Assembly: GCF_004216565.1 (NCBI RefSeq)
Contig: NZ_SGWV01000007.1
Span: forward strand, 620,001-684,000
Reading direction: 5' to 3'
Origin: Sphaerotilus mobilis
GTDB taxonomy: Bacteria > Pseudomonadota > Gammaproteobacteria > Burkholderiales > Burkholderiaceae_C
DNA: 64,000 nt
Shown piece after piece: positions 10,644 through 19,608 of this stretch. The translations under genes were made by a program, and so were the position numbers. The notes under the pieces are model-generated. The model saw nothing but the letters and a program-made list of their open reading frames with translations. It searched no databases and was not told the DNA's origin. How positions within the stretch are numbered: the first letter of the stretch is position 1; each line of letters opens with the position of its first letter.

Positions 10644-11456
10644 ATGCTGAGCTGGTGGCGCCGCTGGCGCGATGCCCGGGCCCGCCAGCAGCGCGCCATA
10701 CCCGACGAGCTGTGGCTGGACACGCTGCACCGCCTGCCCTTCCTGAAGCGCCGACCGCTGGCCGACCTGCTCAAGCTGCGCGAGGACTGCGCCGTCTTCC
10801 TGGACCGCCACGAGTTCCATGGCGCTGGCGGGCTGGTTGTGACCGATGAGATGGCGGTGGCGGTGGCCGCGCAGGCTTGCCTGCCGGTCCTGCACCTCGA
10901 CCTGGCGGCCTACGACGGATTCGTCGGCATCGTGCTGCACCCCGCCGAGGTGCGGGCGCAGCGGCAGTGGGTCGACGAGGACGGCGTCTGCCACGAAGGC
11001 AGCGAGGAACTGGCCGGCGAGGCCATGCCCGGCGGTCCGGTGATGCTGGCCTGGAGCGAGGTCGCCGCCAGCGGCGAGACCGCCGAGGACGGCTACAACG
11101 TCGTCGTCCACGAGTTTGTGCATGTCCTCGACATGCTCGATGGCGAGGCCGACGGGGTGCCTCCTCAGCCCCATGCGGCCGCTCGCCGCCACTGGCTGCA
11201 GGTCATGGAGGCCGCCCACGCCCGCCTGGTCAGGCAGGTCGAAGCGGGCGAGCCGACCGCCCTGGATCCCTATGGCGTGCACGGCCTGGAGGAGTTCTTC
11301 CCGGTCGCCAGCGAGGCCTTCTTCGTCGCGCCCGAACGGCTGCTTGACCATGAGCCGGCACTCTACGCGCTGCTGTCGGGCTACTACCGGCAGGACCCGG
11401 CAGCCCTCGCGCCGGCGGCGGCGCCGCGTCTGCGACAAATTGGCAGGACCCCCTAA
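10644..11456 (+). CDS. mtfA: MtfA-family zinc peptidase
   Basis: Soluble zinc-dependent peptidase of the MtfA/YeeI family, which in E. coli binds the glucose regulator Mlc. The 270-residue protein has the family N-terminus LPFLKRRPLADLLKLREDCA and the metal motif VVVHEFVHVLDMLDG (H-E-x-x-H), with a third ligand expected in the region GLEEFFPVASEAFF. ATG start 13 bases after lpxH, so it is probably the last gene of the transpeptidase-ppi-lpxH operon. No Mlc homologue is seen in the window, so its regulatory partner here is unknown. Confidence 0.92.
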   Translation: MLSWWRRWRDARARQQRAIPDELWLDTLHRLPFLKRRPLADLLKLREDCAVFLDRHEFHGAGGLVVTDEMAVAVAAQACLPVLHLDLAAYDGFVGIVLHPAEVRAQRQWVDEDGVCHEGSEELAGEAMPGGPVMLAWSEVAASGETAEDGYNVVVHEFVHVLDMLDGEADGVPPQPHAAARRHWLQVMEAAHARLVRQVEAGEPTALDPYGVHGLEEFFPVASEAFFVAPERLLDHEPALYALLSGYYRQDPAALAPAAAPRLRQIGRTP

Positions 11457-11572
11457 GGATCAGCCCCGATGGCTGGCCACGGCCGTCGGCGATTGAATCG
11501 AGCGGGTTCTGCAAAAGTGGCCTGTGAAGGGCCTCGCACACGTCGGGCGCAACGCCCAAGGAGATCTCACCC

Positions 11573-14500
11573 ATGGACATGGACCGGAGACAGTTCTTCC
11601 GGGTCAGTGGAGCAGGGTTGGCAGCGTCCAGCCTCGTCGCGTTGGGCTTCTCGCCCACGGCCGCCTTGGCCGAGACGCGCAGCTTCAAGCTGGCCCGGAC
11701 CACCGAGACCCGCAGCATCTGCCCGTATTGCTCGGTCAGCTGCGGAATGATCATGTACACGCTCGGCGACAAGGCGAAGAACGTCAAGTCGACCATCGTG
11801 CACGTCGAGGGCGACCCCGACCACCCGGTCAACCGCGGCACGCTGTGCCCGAAGGGCGCCGGCGTGATGGACATGATCCAGTCCAAGGATCGCGTCAAGT
11901 TCCCGCAGGTCCGCGAAGCCGGCAGCAGCGAGTGGAAGCGCCTGTCCTGGGAAGAAGCGCTGACGCGTGTGGCCACGCACATGAAGGCCGACCGCGATGC
12001 GAACTTCATCAAGGCCAACGACAAGGGCGTGACGGTCAACCGCTGGAACACGTCCGCCTTCCTGATCTCGTCCGCCTCCTCCAACGAATCCGGTTATCTG
12101 AGCGTCAAGATCGCTCGTGGCCTGGGCATGGTTGCCCTGGACACGCAAGCACGCATCTGACACGCACCGACGGTGTCCAGTCTGGGCCCGACTTTCGGTC
12201 GCGGAGCGATGACCAATTCATGGACGGATATCAAGAACACCGATCTCGTCCTGATCATGGGCGGCAATGCCGCCGAAGCCCACCCCTGCGGCTTCAAGTG
12301 GGTGACCGAGGCCATGCAGCAGCGCAAGGCCAAGCTCATCGTGGTCGACCCACGTTTCACGCGCTCGGCCGCCGTGGCCGACTTCTACGCGCCGATCCGC
12401 GTGGGGACCGACATCGCCTTCCTGGGTGGTGTCCTCAACTACCTGCTGAGCAACGAGAAGGTCCACCTCGACTACGTCAAGCTGAACACGGACGCCACCT
12501 TCCTCGTCAAGGAAGGCTACTCGTTCGATAACGGCTTCTTCAGCGGCTACAACGCCGAGAAGCGCAGCTACGACAAGTCCAGCTGGGGCTACCAGTTGGG
12601 CGAGGACGGCTTCGTCAAGGTCGACGACACCCTGCAGAACCCGCAATGCGTGTTCCAGCAGATGAAGAAGCACTATGCGCGGTACACGCCCGAGCTGGTC
12701 AGCCAGATCACCGGCACGCCCAAGGACAAGTTCCTGAAGGTGTGCGAGATGCTGGCCGGCACCTCGGCGCCCGACAAGGTGATGACCATCTGCTACGCCC
12801 TGGGCTGGACCCAGCACTCGGTGGGCTCGCAGAACATCCGCACGATGGCCATGATCCAGCTGCTGCTGGGCAACATGGGTCGTCCGGGTGGAGGCATCAA
12901 CGCGCTGCGAGGCCATGCCAACGTGCAGGGCATCACCGACATGTGTGCCTACACCGAGGTGTTGTCGGGCTACATCGGTGCACCGACCGATGCGGACGTC
13001 GACCGTGCGACCTACCTGGCCGCACGCACCGGCAAGGCGCTGCGGCCGGGCCAGATGGCCTTCACGCAGAACTTCCCGAAGTGGCAGACCAGCCTGATGA
13101 AGGCCTACTACGGCAATGCCGCGACGGCCGACAACCAGTTCGCCTACGACTGGATCCCGAAGCGGGATGGCGCCTACGACATCCTGGCCATCTTCGAGCG
13201 CATGCACCAGGGCAAGGTCAACGGCTTCATCGTGCAGGGCTTCAACCCGCTGGCGGCGGTGCCCAACAAGAAGAAGCTGTCGGAGAGCCTGGCCAAGCTG
13301 AAGTACCTGGTCATCATGGACCCGCTGGAGACCGAGACCAGCGAGTTCTGGAAGAACTACGGCCCGCTCAACGACGCCGATCCTTCCAAGATCCAGACCG
13401 AGGTCTTCCGCTTCCCGACCAGCTGCTTCGCCGAGGAGACCGGCTCCTTCACCAACTCCAGCCGCGTCATCAGCTGGAAGGAGAAGGCTGTCGACCCACC
13501 GGGCGAGGCCAAGCCGGACTCGGAAATCATGGCGCGCCTGTTCGTCAAGCTGCGCGGCATGTATGCCAAGGACGGCGGTGCGCTGCCCGAGCCGATCGCC
13601 GCGCTGAACTGGCCCTACCTGAACGCCAACGTGCCCCAGCCGGGCGAGTTGCTGCGCGAGATCTCCGGCAAGGCCTTGGTCGACCTGTTCCCGCCCGCAC
13701 CCGCAGCCGCACCTGCAGCTGCAGCAGCCATCGCAGGTGCCAAGCCGGCCGCTGCCGCTGCCAAGCCGGCCGTTGCCGCAGCCCCTGCGGCGCCGGTCGC
13801 TCCGCTGGTCAAGGCGGGCGAGCAGATCCCTGGCTTCGCGGTGCTGCGTGACGATGGCTCGACGAGCTGCGGCAACTGGATCTACGCCGGTTGCTGGGGC
13901 CCGGCGGGCAACCTGACCGCACGGCGCGACAACAGCGATCCGACCGGACTGGGCGTGTTCCCGAACTGGGGCTTCGCCTGGCCGGCCAACCGCCGCATCC
14001 TCTACAACCGCGCCTCGGCCGACAAGGACGGCAAGCCGTGGGATCCCTCGCGCAAGTACCTGGCCTGGAACGGAACGTCCTGGGCCGGTGGGGCCGACAT
14101 CCCCGACATGCGTCCGGACGCGGCTCCCGAGCAGGGCGTTGGCGCCTTCATCATGAACCCAGAAGGCGTCGCGAGACTGCATGCGGTGGGCATGAACGAG
14201 GGCCCCTTCCCCGAGCACTACGAGCCCTTCGAGACCCCGCTGGGCGTGAACCTGATGTGTCCGACCAACCCGGGCGCGGTCAGCAACCCTGCGGCGCGGG
14301 TCTACAAGGGTGACCGCGAGAACTTCGGCAAACAAGACGAGTTCCCGTATGCCGCCACGACCTACCGCCTGACCGAGCACCTGCACTACTGGACCAAGCA
14401 CTCGCGCAGCAATGCCATCGTCCAGCCCGCGCCCTTCATCGAGATCGGTGAGGAGCTGGCCAAGGAGAAGGGCATCAAGCAGGGCGACCAGGTCAAGGTG

Positions 14501-14731
14501 CGCAGCAAGCGTGGCGAGGTCATCGCGGCCTGCGTGGTGACCAAGCGCATGAAGGCTCTGGACGTCAACGGCAAGAAGGTCCACCACGTCGGCATCCCGA
14601 TCCACTGGGGCTTCAAGGGGGTGACGCAGAACGGCTACCTGGCCAATGCCCTGACCCCGTTCGTCGGCGACGCCAACTCGCAGACGCCGGAGTTCAAGGC
14701 CTTCCTCGTCAACATCGAGAAAGTGAGCTGA
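11573..14731 (+). CDS. fdnG: Formate dehydrogenase-N alpha subunit, selenocysteine-containing (in-frame UGA at codon 196)
   Basis: Catalytic molybdenum/tungsten bis-MGD subunit of the membrane-bound periplasmic formate dehydrogenase. The frame runs through a TGA at 12158-12160 (codon 196). Flanking residues [25 protein letters not shown] match the active-site context of E. coli FdnG, whose Sec is also residue 196. The N-terminus carries a Tat signal ([12 protein letters not shown]) and the 4Fe-4S motif CPYCSVSC...TLCPKG. Total length is 1,052 residues, against 1,015 in E. coli; the excess is largely an Ala/Pro-rich insert at about 706-748. AAGGAG lies 9 bases before the ATG. A hairpin just after the UGA fits a SECIS. 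Standard gene calling would split it at the UGA. Confidence 0.97.
12158..12189 (+). promoter_or_regulatory. Sec UGA codon and bacterial SECIS-like hairpin in fdnG
   Basis: The UGA (12158-12160) is followed 12 bases later by GTGTCC (12173-12178), loop AGTCT (12179-12183) and GGGCCC (12184-12189). Five of six positions can pair, counting one G-U. The loop keeps the GU expected for SelB recognition. Position and loop agree with the E. coli fdnG element; the stem sequence is different. Confidence 0.75.
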
Positions 14732-14735
14732 AGCC

Positions 14736-15602
14736 ATGGCCAGCCTGCAATCCCAGGACGTGGTGGCCCGTTCTGCCACCACGTCCCCGACGCCCCAGGT
14801 GCGGACCAACGCCCCTCAGGTCGCCAAGCTCATCGACGAGTCCAAGTGCATCGGCTGCAAGGCCTGCCAAGTGGCTTGCATGAACTGGAACGACCTGCGC
14901 GACGACATCGGCACCAACATCGGCGTGTACGACAACCCCAGCGACCTGACGGCCAGCAGCTGGACGGTGATGAAGTTCTTCGAGGTCGAGCCCGAGAACG
15001 GCAGCCTCGAATGGCTGATCCGCAAGGACGGCTGCATGCACTGCGAGGACCCGGGGTGCCTGAAGGCCTGTCCTTCACCCGGCGCGATCGTCAAGTACAG
15101 CAACGGTATCGTTGACTTCATCAGCGAAAACTGCATCGGCTGCGGCTACTGCATCAAGGGCTGCCCGTTTGACGTGCCACGCATCAGCGCGGCCGACAAC
15201 AAGGCCTACAAGTGCACGCTGTGTTCGGACCGGGTCGGCGTGGGCCTGGAACCGGCCTGCGTCAAGACCTGCCCGACGGGCGCGATCGGCTTCGGCACCA
15301 AGGAAGACATGGTGGCGTATGGCGAGAAGCGTGCCGGTGAGTTGAAGGAGCGTGGCTTCCAGAACGCGGGTCTCTACAACCCGCAAGGCGTCGGCGGCAC
15401 GCACGTCATGTACGTGCTCAAGCATGCCGACAAGCCCGAGCTGGAAGACCTGCCGGCCAACCCGTCGATCAACCCGATGGTGTCGGTCTGGAAGGGCATC
15501 GCCAAGCCGCTGGCGGTCGCGGGCATGGTTGGCGCGATGGTGGCCGGCTTCTTCCACTACATGAAGGTCGGTCCGATCGAGTCGGAAGAGGAGAAGTCAT
15601 GA
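14736..15602 (+). CDS. fdnH: Formate dehydrogenase-N beta (iron-sulfur) subunit
   Basis: Electron-transfer subunit linking FdnG to the cytochrome b subunit. In 288 residues it has four cysteine clusters for four 4Fe-4S centres: [35 protein letters not shown] and [22 protein letters not shown]-terminal hydrophobic helix ([18 protein letters not shown]) anchors it to the membrane, as in E. coli FdnH. There is no Tat signal of its own; it is expected to be exported together with FdnG. It starts 4 bases after the fdnG stop and its own stop overlaps fdnI (ATGA). Confidence 0.97.
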   Translation: MASLQSQDVVARSATTSPTPQVRTNAPQVAKLIDESKCIGCKACQVACMNWNDLRDDIGTNIGVYDNPSDLTASSWTVMKFFEVEPENGSLEWLIRKDGCMHCEDPGCLKACPSPGAIVKYSNGIVDFISENCIGCGYCIKGCPFDVPRISAADNKAYKCTLCSDRVGVGLEPACVKTCPTGAIGFGTKEDMVAYGEKRAGELKERGFQNAGLYNPQGVGGTHVMYVLKHADKPELEDLPANPSINPMVSVWKGIAKPLAVAGMVGAMVAGFFHYMKVGPIESEEEKS

Positions 15603-16219
15603 GCCGTCTGCTGCAACGCTATGGCGACTCGGAGCGCATGAACCACTGGTTCATCGCCCTGATGTTCGTGCTGGCCGGGCTGTCGGGCCTGGCCTTCTTC
15701 CACCCCAGCCTGTTCTTCTTCACCCACCTCTTCGGGGGCGGGCCCTGGACGCGCATCCTGCACCCCTTCATGGGGCTGCTGATGGTGGTGTCCTTCCTGG
15801 GCCTGTTCGTGAGGCTGTGGCGAGAGAACGTGATGACCGCCGCCGACAAGGAGTGGTCCAAGCACATGGGCGAGATGCTGCGCGGCAACAAGGCCAACCT
15901 GCCTCCGGTCGGCAAGTACAACGCCGGCCAGAAGCGGGTGTTCTGGGCCATGTCGATCAGCCTCGCGGTGCTGGTGATCACGGGCGTGATGTTCTGGCGT
16001 CCGTGGTTCGCGCCGCTGTTCCCGATCGACGTGTTGCGCATCGCGGTGCTGCTGCACTCTGTGTCGGCGATCGTGCTGGTGCTGTCGGTGATCGTGCACG
16101 TCTACGCCGCGATCTGGGTCAAGGGCACCGTCCGGGCGATGACGCGCGGCACCGTGACCGAGAACTGGGCGCGGTTGAACCACCCGCTGTGGCATGAGGA
16201 AATGACGCGTCGCCGCTGA
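15599..16219 (+). CDS. fdnI: Formate dehydrogenase-N gamma subunit, cytochrome b556
   Basis: Membrane subunit that carries two b hemes and passes electrons from formate to quinone. It is 206 residues long with four hydrophobic helices, near residues 16-36, 54-72, 115-135 and 146-168. Candidate heme-ligand histidines include HWF near residue 16, HPFMG near 55 and the [17 protein letters not shown] helix near 148-166. The ATG overlaps the fdnH stop. Confidence 0.95.
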   Translation: MSRLLQRYGDSERMNHWFIALMFVLAGLSGLAFFHPSLFFFTHLFGGGPWTRILHPFMGLLMVVSFLGLFVRLWRENVMTAADKEWSKHMGEMLRGNKANLPPVGKYNAGQKRVFWAMSISLAVLVITGVMFWRPWFAPLFPIDVLRIAVLLHSVSAIVLVLSVIVHVYAAIWVKGTVRAMTRGTVTENWARLNHPLWHEEMTRRR

Positions 16220-16240
16220 CGCGCCATCGGTCTTTCCACC

Positions 16241-16279
16241 CAGGCCGGGACCGTCTTGACGAGACAGAATCCCGGCCTG
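16241..16279 (+). other. Long intercistronic hairpin between fdnI and fdhE
   Basis: CAGGCCGGGA (16241-16250) pairs perfectly with TCCCGGCCTG (16270-16279), and an inner GTCT/AGAC stem lies in the loop. No U tract follows. It may protect the fdnGHI transcript end, or reduce read-through into fdhE and selA. Confidence 0.55.
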
Positions 16280-16332
16280 ATCGCTTCTGCGACCTGATTG
16301 CCTTCACCCCGTCGTTCCAAGGAACCCGCCCG

Positions 16333-17397
16333 ATGACAGCGACCGCCACGGTCCGCGTGATGACCCCGGAAGAGATCGCCTCGCGCGCTGCCGGCGAGAC
16401 GCCCTACTTCCGCTGGCCGCAACGCCAGACGCTGTTCGCCGAGCGCGCCATGCGCCTGCGCCAACTCGCTCGTGGCCACGCCATGGGCGATTTCCTCGCC
16501 TTCATGGCCGACCTTGCCCTGGCCCAGCACCAGGCCCTGCAGGACTTCCCGACCACCGTGCCGCTGCCCGACGCCGCCGCGCTGGACCGCGCCTCGCAGC
16601 GCGGCGAGCCGCCGCTGTCGACGCTGGACTGGCCGCGTGACCCCGCCTGGCAGGCTGCGCTGCGCCAAATCTGCAGCGGCCTGCGACCCACCGCACCGGC
16701 TCCGGTGCAGGCGGTGCTGGACGGCCTGCTGGCCGCAGGAGGCGATCACCTCGAACACCAAGCCGATCGGCTGCTGACCGGGCTGATGCGCGGTCTGGAC
16801 CTGGCGAGCGCGCCGCTGATCGCCGCCGCCTTGCAGGTCTACTGGACCCATCTCGTGCTGGAGGTCCAACGCCAGCACATCGGCGGCGGTCAACCCTTCG
16901 GCCGACCTGACGACGACGCTAGCGGCGTCTGCCCCTGCTGCGGCAGCCGGCCGGTGGCCAGCATCACCCGCAGCGAGGGCGAATCGCTGGGCCAGCGCTA
17001 CCTGCACTGCGGCCTGTGCAACACCGAATGGCACCGGGTGCGCATCCAGTGCGCCCACTGCGGCAGTGGCAAGTCCATCGCTTTCCAGTCGCTGGACACC
17101 GCCGAACTGGCCGCCGACCTGGACGAGGACGAAGCCGCCGCCCGCTCGGCCCGCGCCGCCCAGGCCGCCATTCAGGCCGAGACCTGTGACGACTGCGGCC
17201 ACTACCTCAAGATCATGCACACCGACCGCGACCCGTCGGTCGATCCGGTGGCCGACGATCTGGCCTCGATCACGCTGGACCTGCTGGTCGCCGAGACCGG
17301 TCTGCAGCGCCATGGCCTGAACCTGATGCTGCTGTTCGGCGAGCCAGACGACGGCACCGACCCCGGCGGCACGCCACCCGATCCCGGAGGCGCGTGA
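16333..17397 (+). CDS. fdhE: Formate dehydrogenase accessory protein FdhE
   Basis: Cytoplasmic rubredoxin-like iron protein needed for activity of Tat-exported formate dehydrogenases. The 354-residue protein has the family's paired cysteine motifs: CPCCGSRP, CGLCNTEWHRVRIQCAHCG and CDDCGHYLKIM, followed by the C-terminal helix with LLVAETGLQRHGLNLMLLFGE. ATG start with GGAACCC upstream. It follows fdnGHI and its TGA overlaps the start of selA, tying FDH maturation to the Sec-synthesis genes. Confidence 0.96.
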   Translation: MTATATVRVMTPEEIASRAAGETPYFRWPQRQTLFAERAMRLRQLARGHAMGDFLAFMADLALAQHQALQDFPTTVPLPDAAALDRASQRGEPPLSTLDWPRDPAWQAALRQICSGLRPTAPAPVQAVLDGLLAAGGDHLEHQADRLLTGLMRGLDLASAPLIAAALQVYWTHLVLEVQRQHIGGGQPFGRPDDDASGVCPCCGSRPVASITRSEGESLGQRYLHCGLCNTEWHRVRIQCAHCGSGKSIAFQSLDTAELAADLDEDEAAARSARAAQAAIQAETCDDCGHYLKIMHTDRDPSVDPVADDLASITLDLLVAETGLQRHGLNLMLLFGEPDDGTDPGGTPPDPGGA

Positions 17398-18875
17398 TGG
17401 CGCGGCCCGACGAATCCGTGGTTCACGGTTCCAAGGCCCCCGGCGAGACAGGCTCAGCCTCTGAGCCAGCCGGCCCCAAGGACCTCCCCGCCGTCGACCG
17501 GCTGCTGCGTCTGCCCGACGTGACCGCGCTGCTGGCCGAACACGGCCACACACTGGTGGCCGGCCAGGCACGCATGCTGCTGGACGGCTTGCGTGCGCAG
17601 GCACTCACCGGCTCGCTCGACCGCGCCGACATCGCATCGGCCGCGCTGGTCGGCGCCTTGCGGCATCGCATCGACGCCACGTTGGCGCCGGCCATGCGAG
17701 CGGTCTTCAACTGCACCGGCACCGTCATCCACACCAACCTCGGCCGCGCCCTGCTGGCCGACGCGGCGCTGCAGCAGGTGATGGCGCTGATGGGCAGTCC
17801 CAACAACCTCGAATACGACCTGGCCAGCGGCGGTCGGGGCGACCGCGACAGCCTGGTCGAGGGCCTGCTGTGTCAGCTGACCGGCGCCGAGGCCGCCACC
17901 GTCGTCAACAACAACGCGGCGGCCGTGCTGCTGAGCCTCGCGGCCTTGGCGCGAGACCGCGAGGTCATCGTCTCGCGCGGCGAGCTGGTCGAGATCGGCG
18001 GCGCCTTCCGCATCCCCGATGTGATGACCGCTGCCGGCGCCCGGCTGGTCGAGGTCGGCACCACCAACCGCACCCACCCGCGCGACTACGAGAACGCCAT
18101 CGGCGAGCGCAGCGCCTTGCTGATGAAGATCCACACCAGCAACTACCAGGTGCAGGGCTTCACCGCCTCGGTCGACGAGGCCACGCTGGCCGGCATCGCC
18201 CGTCGCCACGGCCTGCCGCTGGTCAGCGACCTGGGCGCGGGCTCGCTGATCGACCTGTCGGCCCACGGTCTGCCGCGCGAGCCCATGCCGCAGGAACAAC
18301 TGGCCGCCGGCTGCCAGCTCGTCACCTTCAGCGGCGACAAACTGCTGGGCGGGCCACAGGCGGGCTTGATCGTCGGCGAGCGGGCGCTGGTCGATCGCAT
18401 TCGAAAGCACCCGATGAAGCGGGCGCTGCGCATGAGCAAGCTGCCCCTGGCCGCGCTGGAGGCCACGTTGCGCCTGTACCTGCGCCCGGAGCGCCTGGCC
18501 CGCGACCTGCCCACGCTGCGCCTGCTGACCCGTCCGCTGGCCGACATCCTGGCGACGGCAAACGCCCTGCACGCAGACGTCGAACGCGCCGTCGCGCCGC
18601 GCTACTCGGTGCAAGTGGTCGACGACCTGCTGGGCCAGATCGGCTCGGGCTCGTTGCCCATCGACCGCCTGCCATCGGCTGGCTTGGCCATCGCGCCGAT
18701 CCAGAAGAAAGGTGCCGGTCGTGCCCTGGACGAACTCGCCACCGCGCTGCGCACGCTGCCCCGCCCAGTGATCGGACGCATCACCGAGGACCGCCTGCTG
18801 CTGGACCTGCGCTGCATCGAGAATCACTTCCCTTTTGCGGCCCAGCTGCCGCTGCTTCCGGATCGCCTGGCCTGA
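17397..18875 (+). CDS. selA: L-seryl-tRNA(Sec) selenium transferase
   Basis: PLP enzyme that converts Ser-tRNA(Sec) to Sec-tRNA(Sec) using selenophosphate. The ~492-residue product contains NCTGTVIHTNLGRALLA, NNNAAAVLL, the ELVEIGGAFRIPDVM segment and the PLP-lysine loop VTFSGDKLLGGPQAG. The first ~35 residues are a Pro/Ala/Ser-rich extension before the family N-terminus. The sequence GTGATG allows two starts; GGAGG at 17386-17390 is 6 bases from the ATG at 17397, which is preferred. The start overlaps the fdhE stop. Confidence 0.97.
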   Translation: MARPDESVVHGSKAPGETGSASEPAGPKDLPAVDRLLRLPDVTALLAEHGHTLVAGQARMLLDGLRAQALTGSLDRADIASAALVGALRHRIDATLAPAMRAVFNCTGTVIHTNLGRALLADAALQQVMALMGSPNNLEYDLASGGRGDRDSLVEGLLCQLTGAEAATVVNNNAAAVLLSLAALARDREVIVSRGELVEIGGAFRIPDVMTAAGARLVEVGTTNRTHPRDYENAIGERSALLMKIHTSNYQVQGFTASVDEATLAGIARRHGLPLVSDLGAGSLIDLSAHGLPREPMPQEQLAAGCQLVTFSGDKLLGGPQAGLIVGERALVDRIRKHPMKRALRMSKLPLAALEATLRLYLRPERLARDLPTLRLLTRPLADILATANALHADVERAVAPRYSVQVVDDLLGQIGSGSLPIDRLPSAGLAIAPIQKKGAGRALDELATALRTLPRPVIGRITEDRLLLDLRCIENHFPFAAQLPLLPDRLA

Positions 18876-18925
18876 GGCGAGCCGAGTCCCCACCATCCTG
18901 ACAGGCCAAGTACCGAACCCAAACC

Positions 18926-19522
18926 ATGAACCCTGAACATCCGTTCCTCGCCGGTCCGGCGGGAGCCGATGCAGTCCCGACGCCCGACCGGCGCCGCCTG
19001 CTGCATCTGGGTTTCGCGCTGCTGACCGCCTCCACCCTGCCCGACGCTGTGCCAGCCGCAGCGCTTGAGACCGACCCGCCCGGCGCACACCGAACGCCCT
19101 GGCCACCCGCACTGCCCACGCCAACCCTCGAACTGCCCACCTGGGAAGGCCCGGTCTGGCGATTGGCCGATGCCCGCGGGCAGGTTGTCATCATCAATTT
19201 CTGGGCCACCTGGTGCGAGCCCTGCCGCGAGGAACTGCCATCGCTGGAGCTGCTGGCGCAGCGCCATGTCGATGACCGCGTGCAGGTCATCACCGTCAAC
19301 CACCGCGAGACCGACGCCACCCTGCGGCGCTACCTGGCCGCCGATCCGCTGACCCTGCCCGTGCTGCGAGACCGCGACGGCGCCGCCTCGCGCGCATGGA
19401 CGGCTCGGGTGTTCCCGACCACCGTGGTGGTCGATCGGCAGGGTCGCGCCGCCTTCAGCGTCATCGGCGAACTCGATTGGGCCGGTTCGGCACCGCGTCG
19501 CTGGCTGCGCGACATGCTCTGA
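18926..19522 (+). CDS. TlpA-like thioredoxin-fold protein with a Tat-like signal
   Basis: Predicted extracytoplasmic thiol-disulfide protein of the TlpA/ResA type. It is 198 residues long: a Tat-like leader (PDRRRLLHLGFALLTAS, AAA-like cleavage region near 48), a Pro-rich linker, then a thioredoxin fold with active site NFWATWCEPCREELPSLELL and the cis-Pro strand VFPTTVVVD. It sits between selA and the next Tat protein, upstream of selB, in the same direction. A role in keeping the selenol, cysteines or cofactor ligands of exported formate dehydrogenase reduced is plausible but is inference; a cytochrome c-type role is an alternative, though no ccm genes are nearby. Confidence 0.85.
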   Translation: MNPEHPFLAGPAGADAVPTPDRRRLLHLGFALLTASTLPDAVPAAALETDPPGAHRTPWPPALPTPTLELPTWEGPVWRLADARGQVVIINFWATWCEPCREELPSLELLAQRHVDDRVQVITVNHRETDATLRRYLAADPLTLPVLRDRDGAASRAWTARVFPTTVVVDRQGRAAFSVIGELDWAGSAPRRWLRDML

Positions 19523-19562
19523 ATCGCCACACACCGCAACCACCATCCTTCAGCCCGCTGCA

Positions 19563-19577
19563 CCGTCAACTTGACGG
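19563..19577 (+). promoter_or_regulatory. Small perfect palindrome upstream of the transglutaminase-like gene
   Basis: CCGTCAA-C-TTGACGG is a perfect 7+7 inverted repeat about 30 bases before the ATG at 19609. It could be an operator or a short hairpin; nothing identifies a binding protein. Confidence 0.3.
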
Positions 19578-19608
19578 ACCTCCCCCTCATCACCCTGGAG
19601 TCAACACC

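Noticed and set aside
11469-11750. Open frame in the mtfA-fdnG gap running into fdnG
   Set aside because: It overlaps the fdnG start in another frame, has no ribosome site of its own, and its product is low-complexity.
12158-12160. fdnG as a frameshifted or nonsense-mutated pseudogene
   Set aside because: The UGA is in the exact Sec position, both sides are in the same frame, a SECIS-like hairpin follows, and selA, selB and selC are present.
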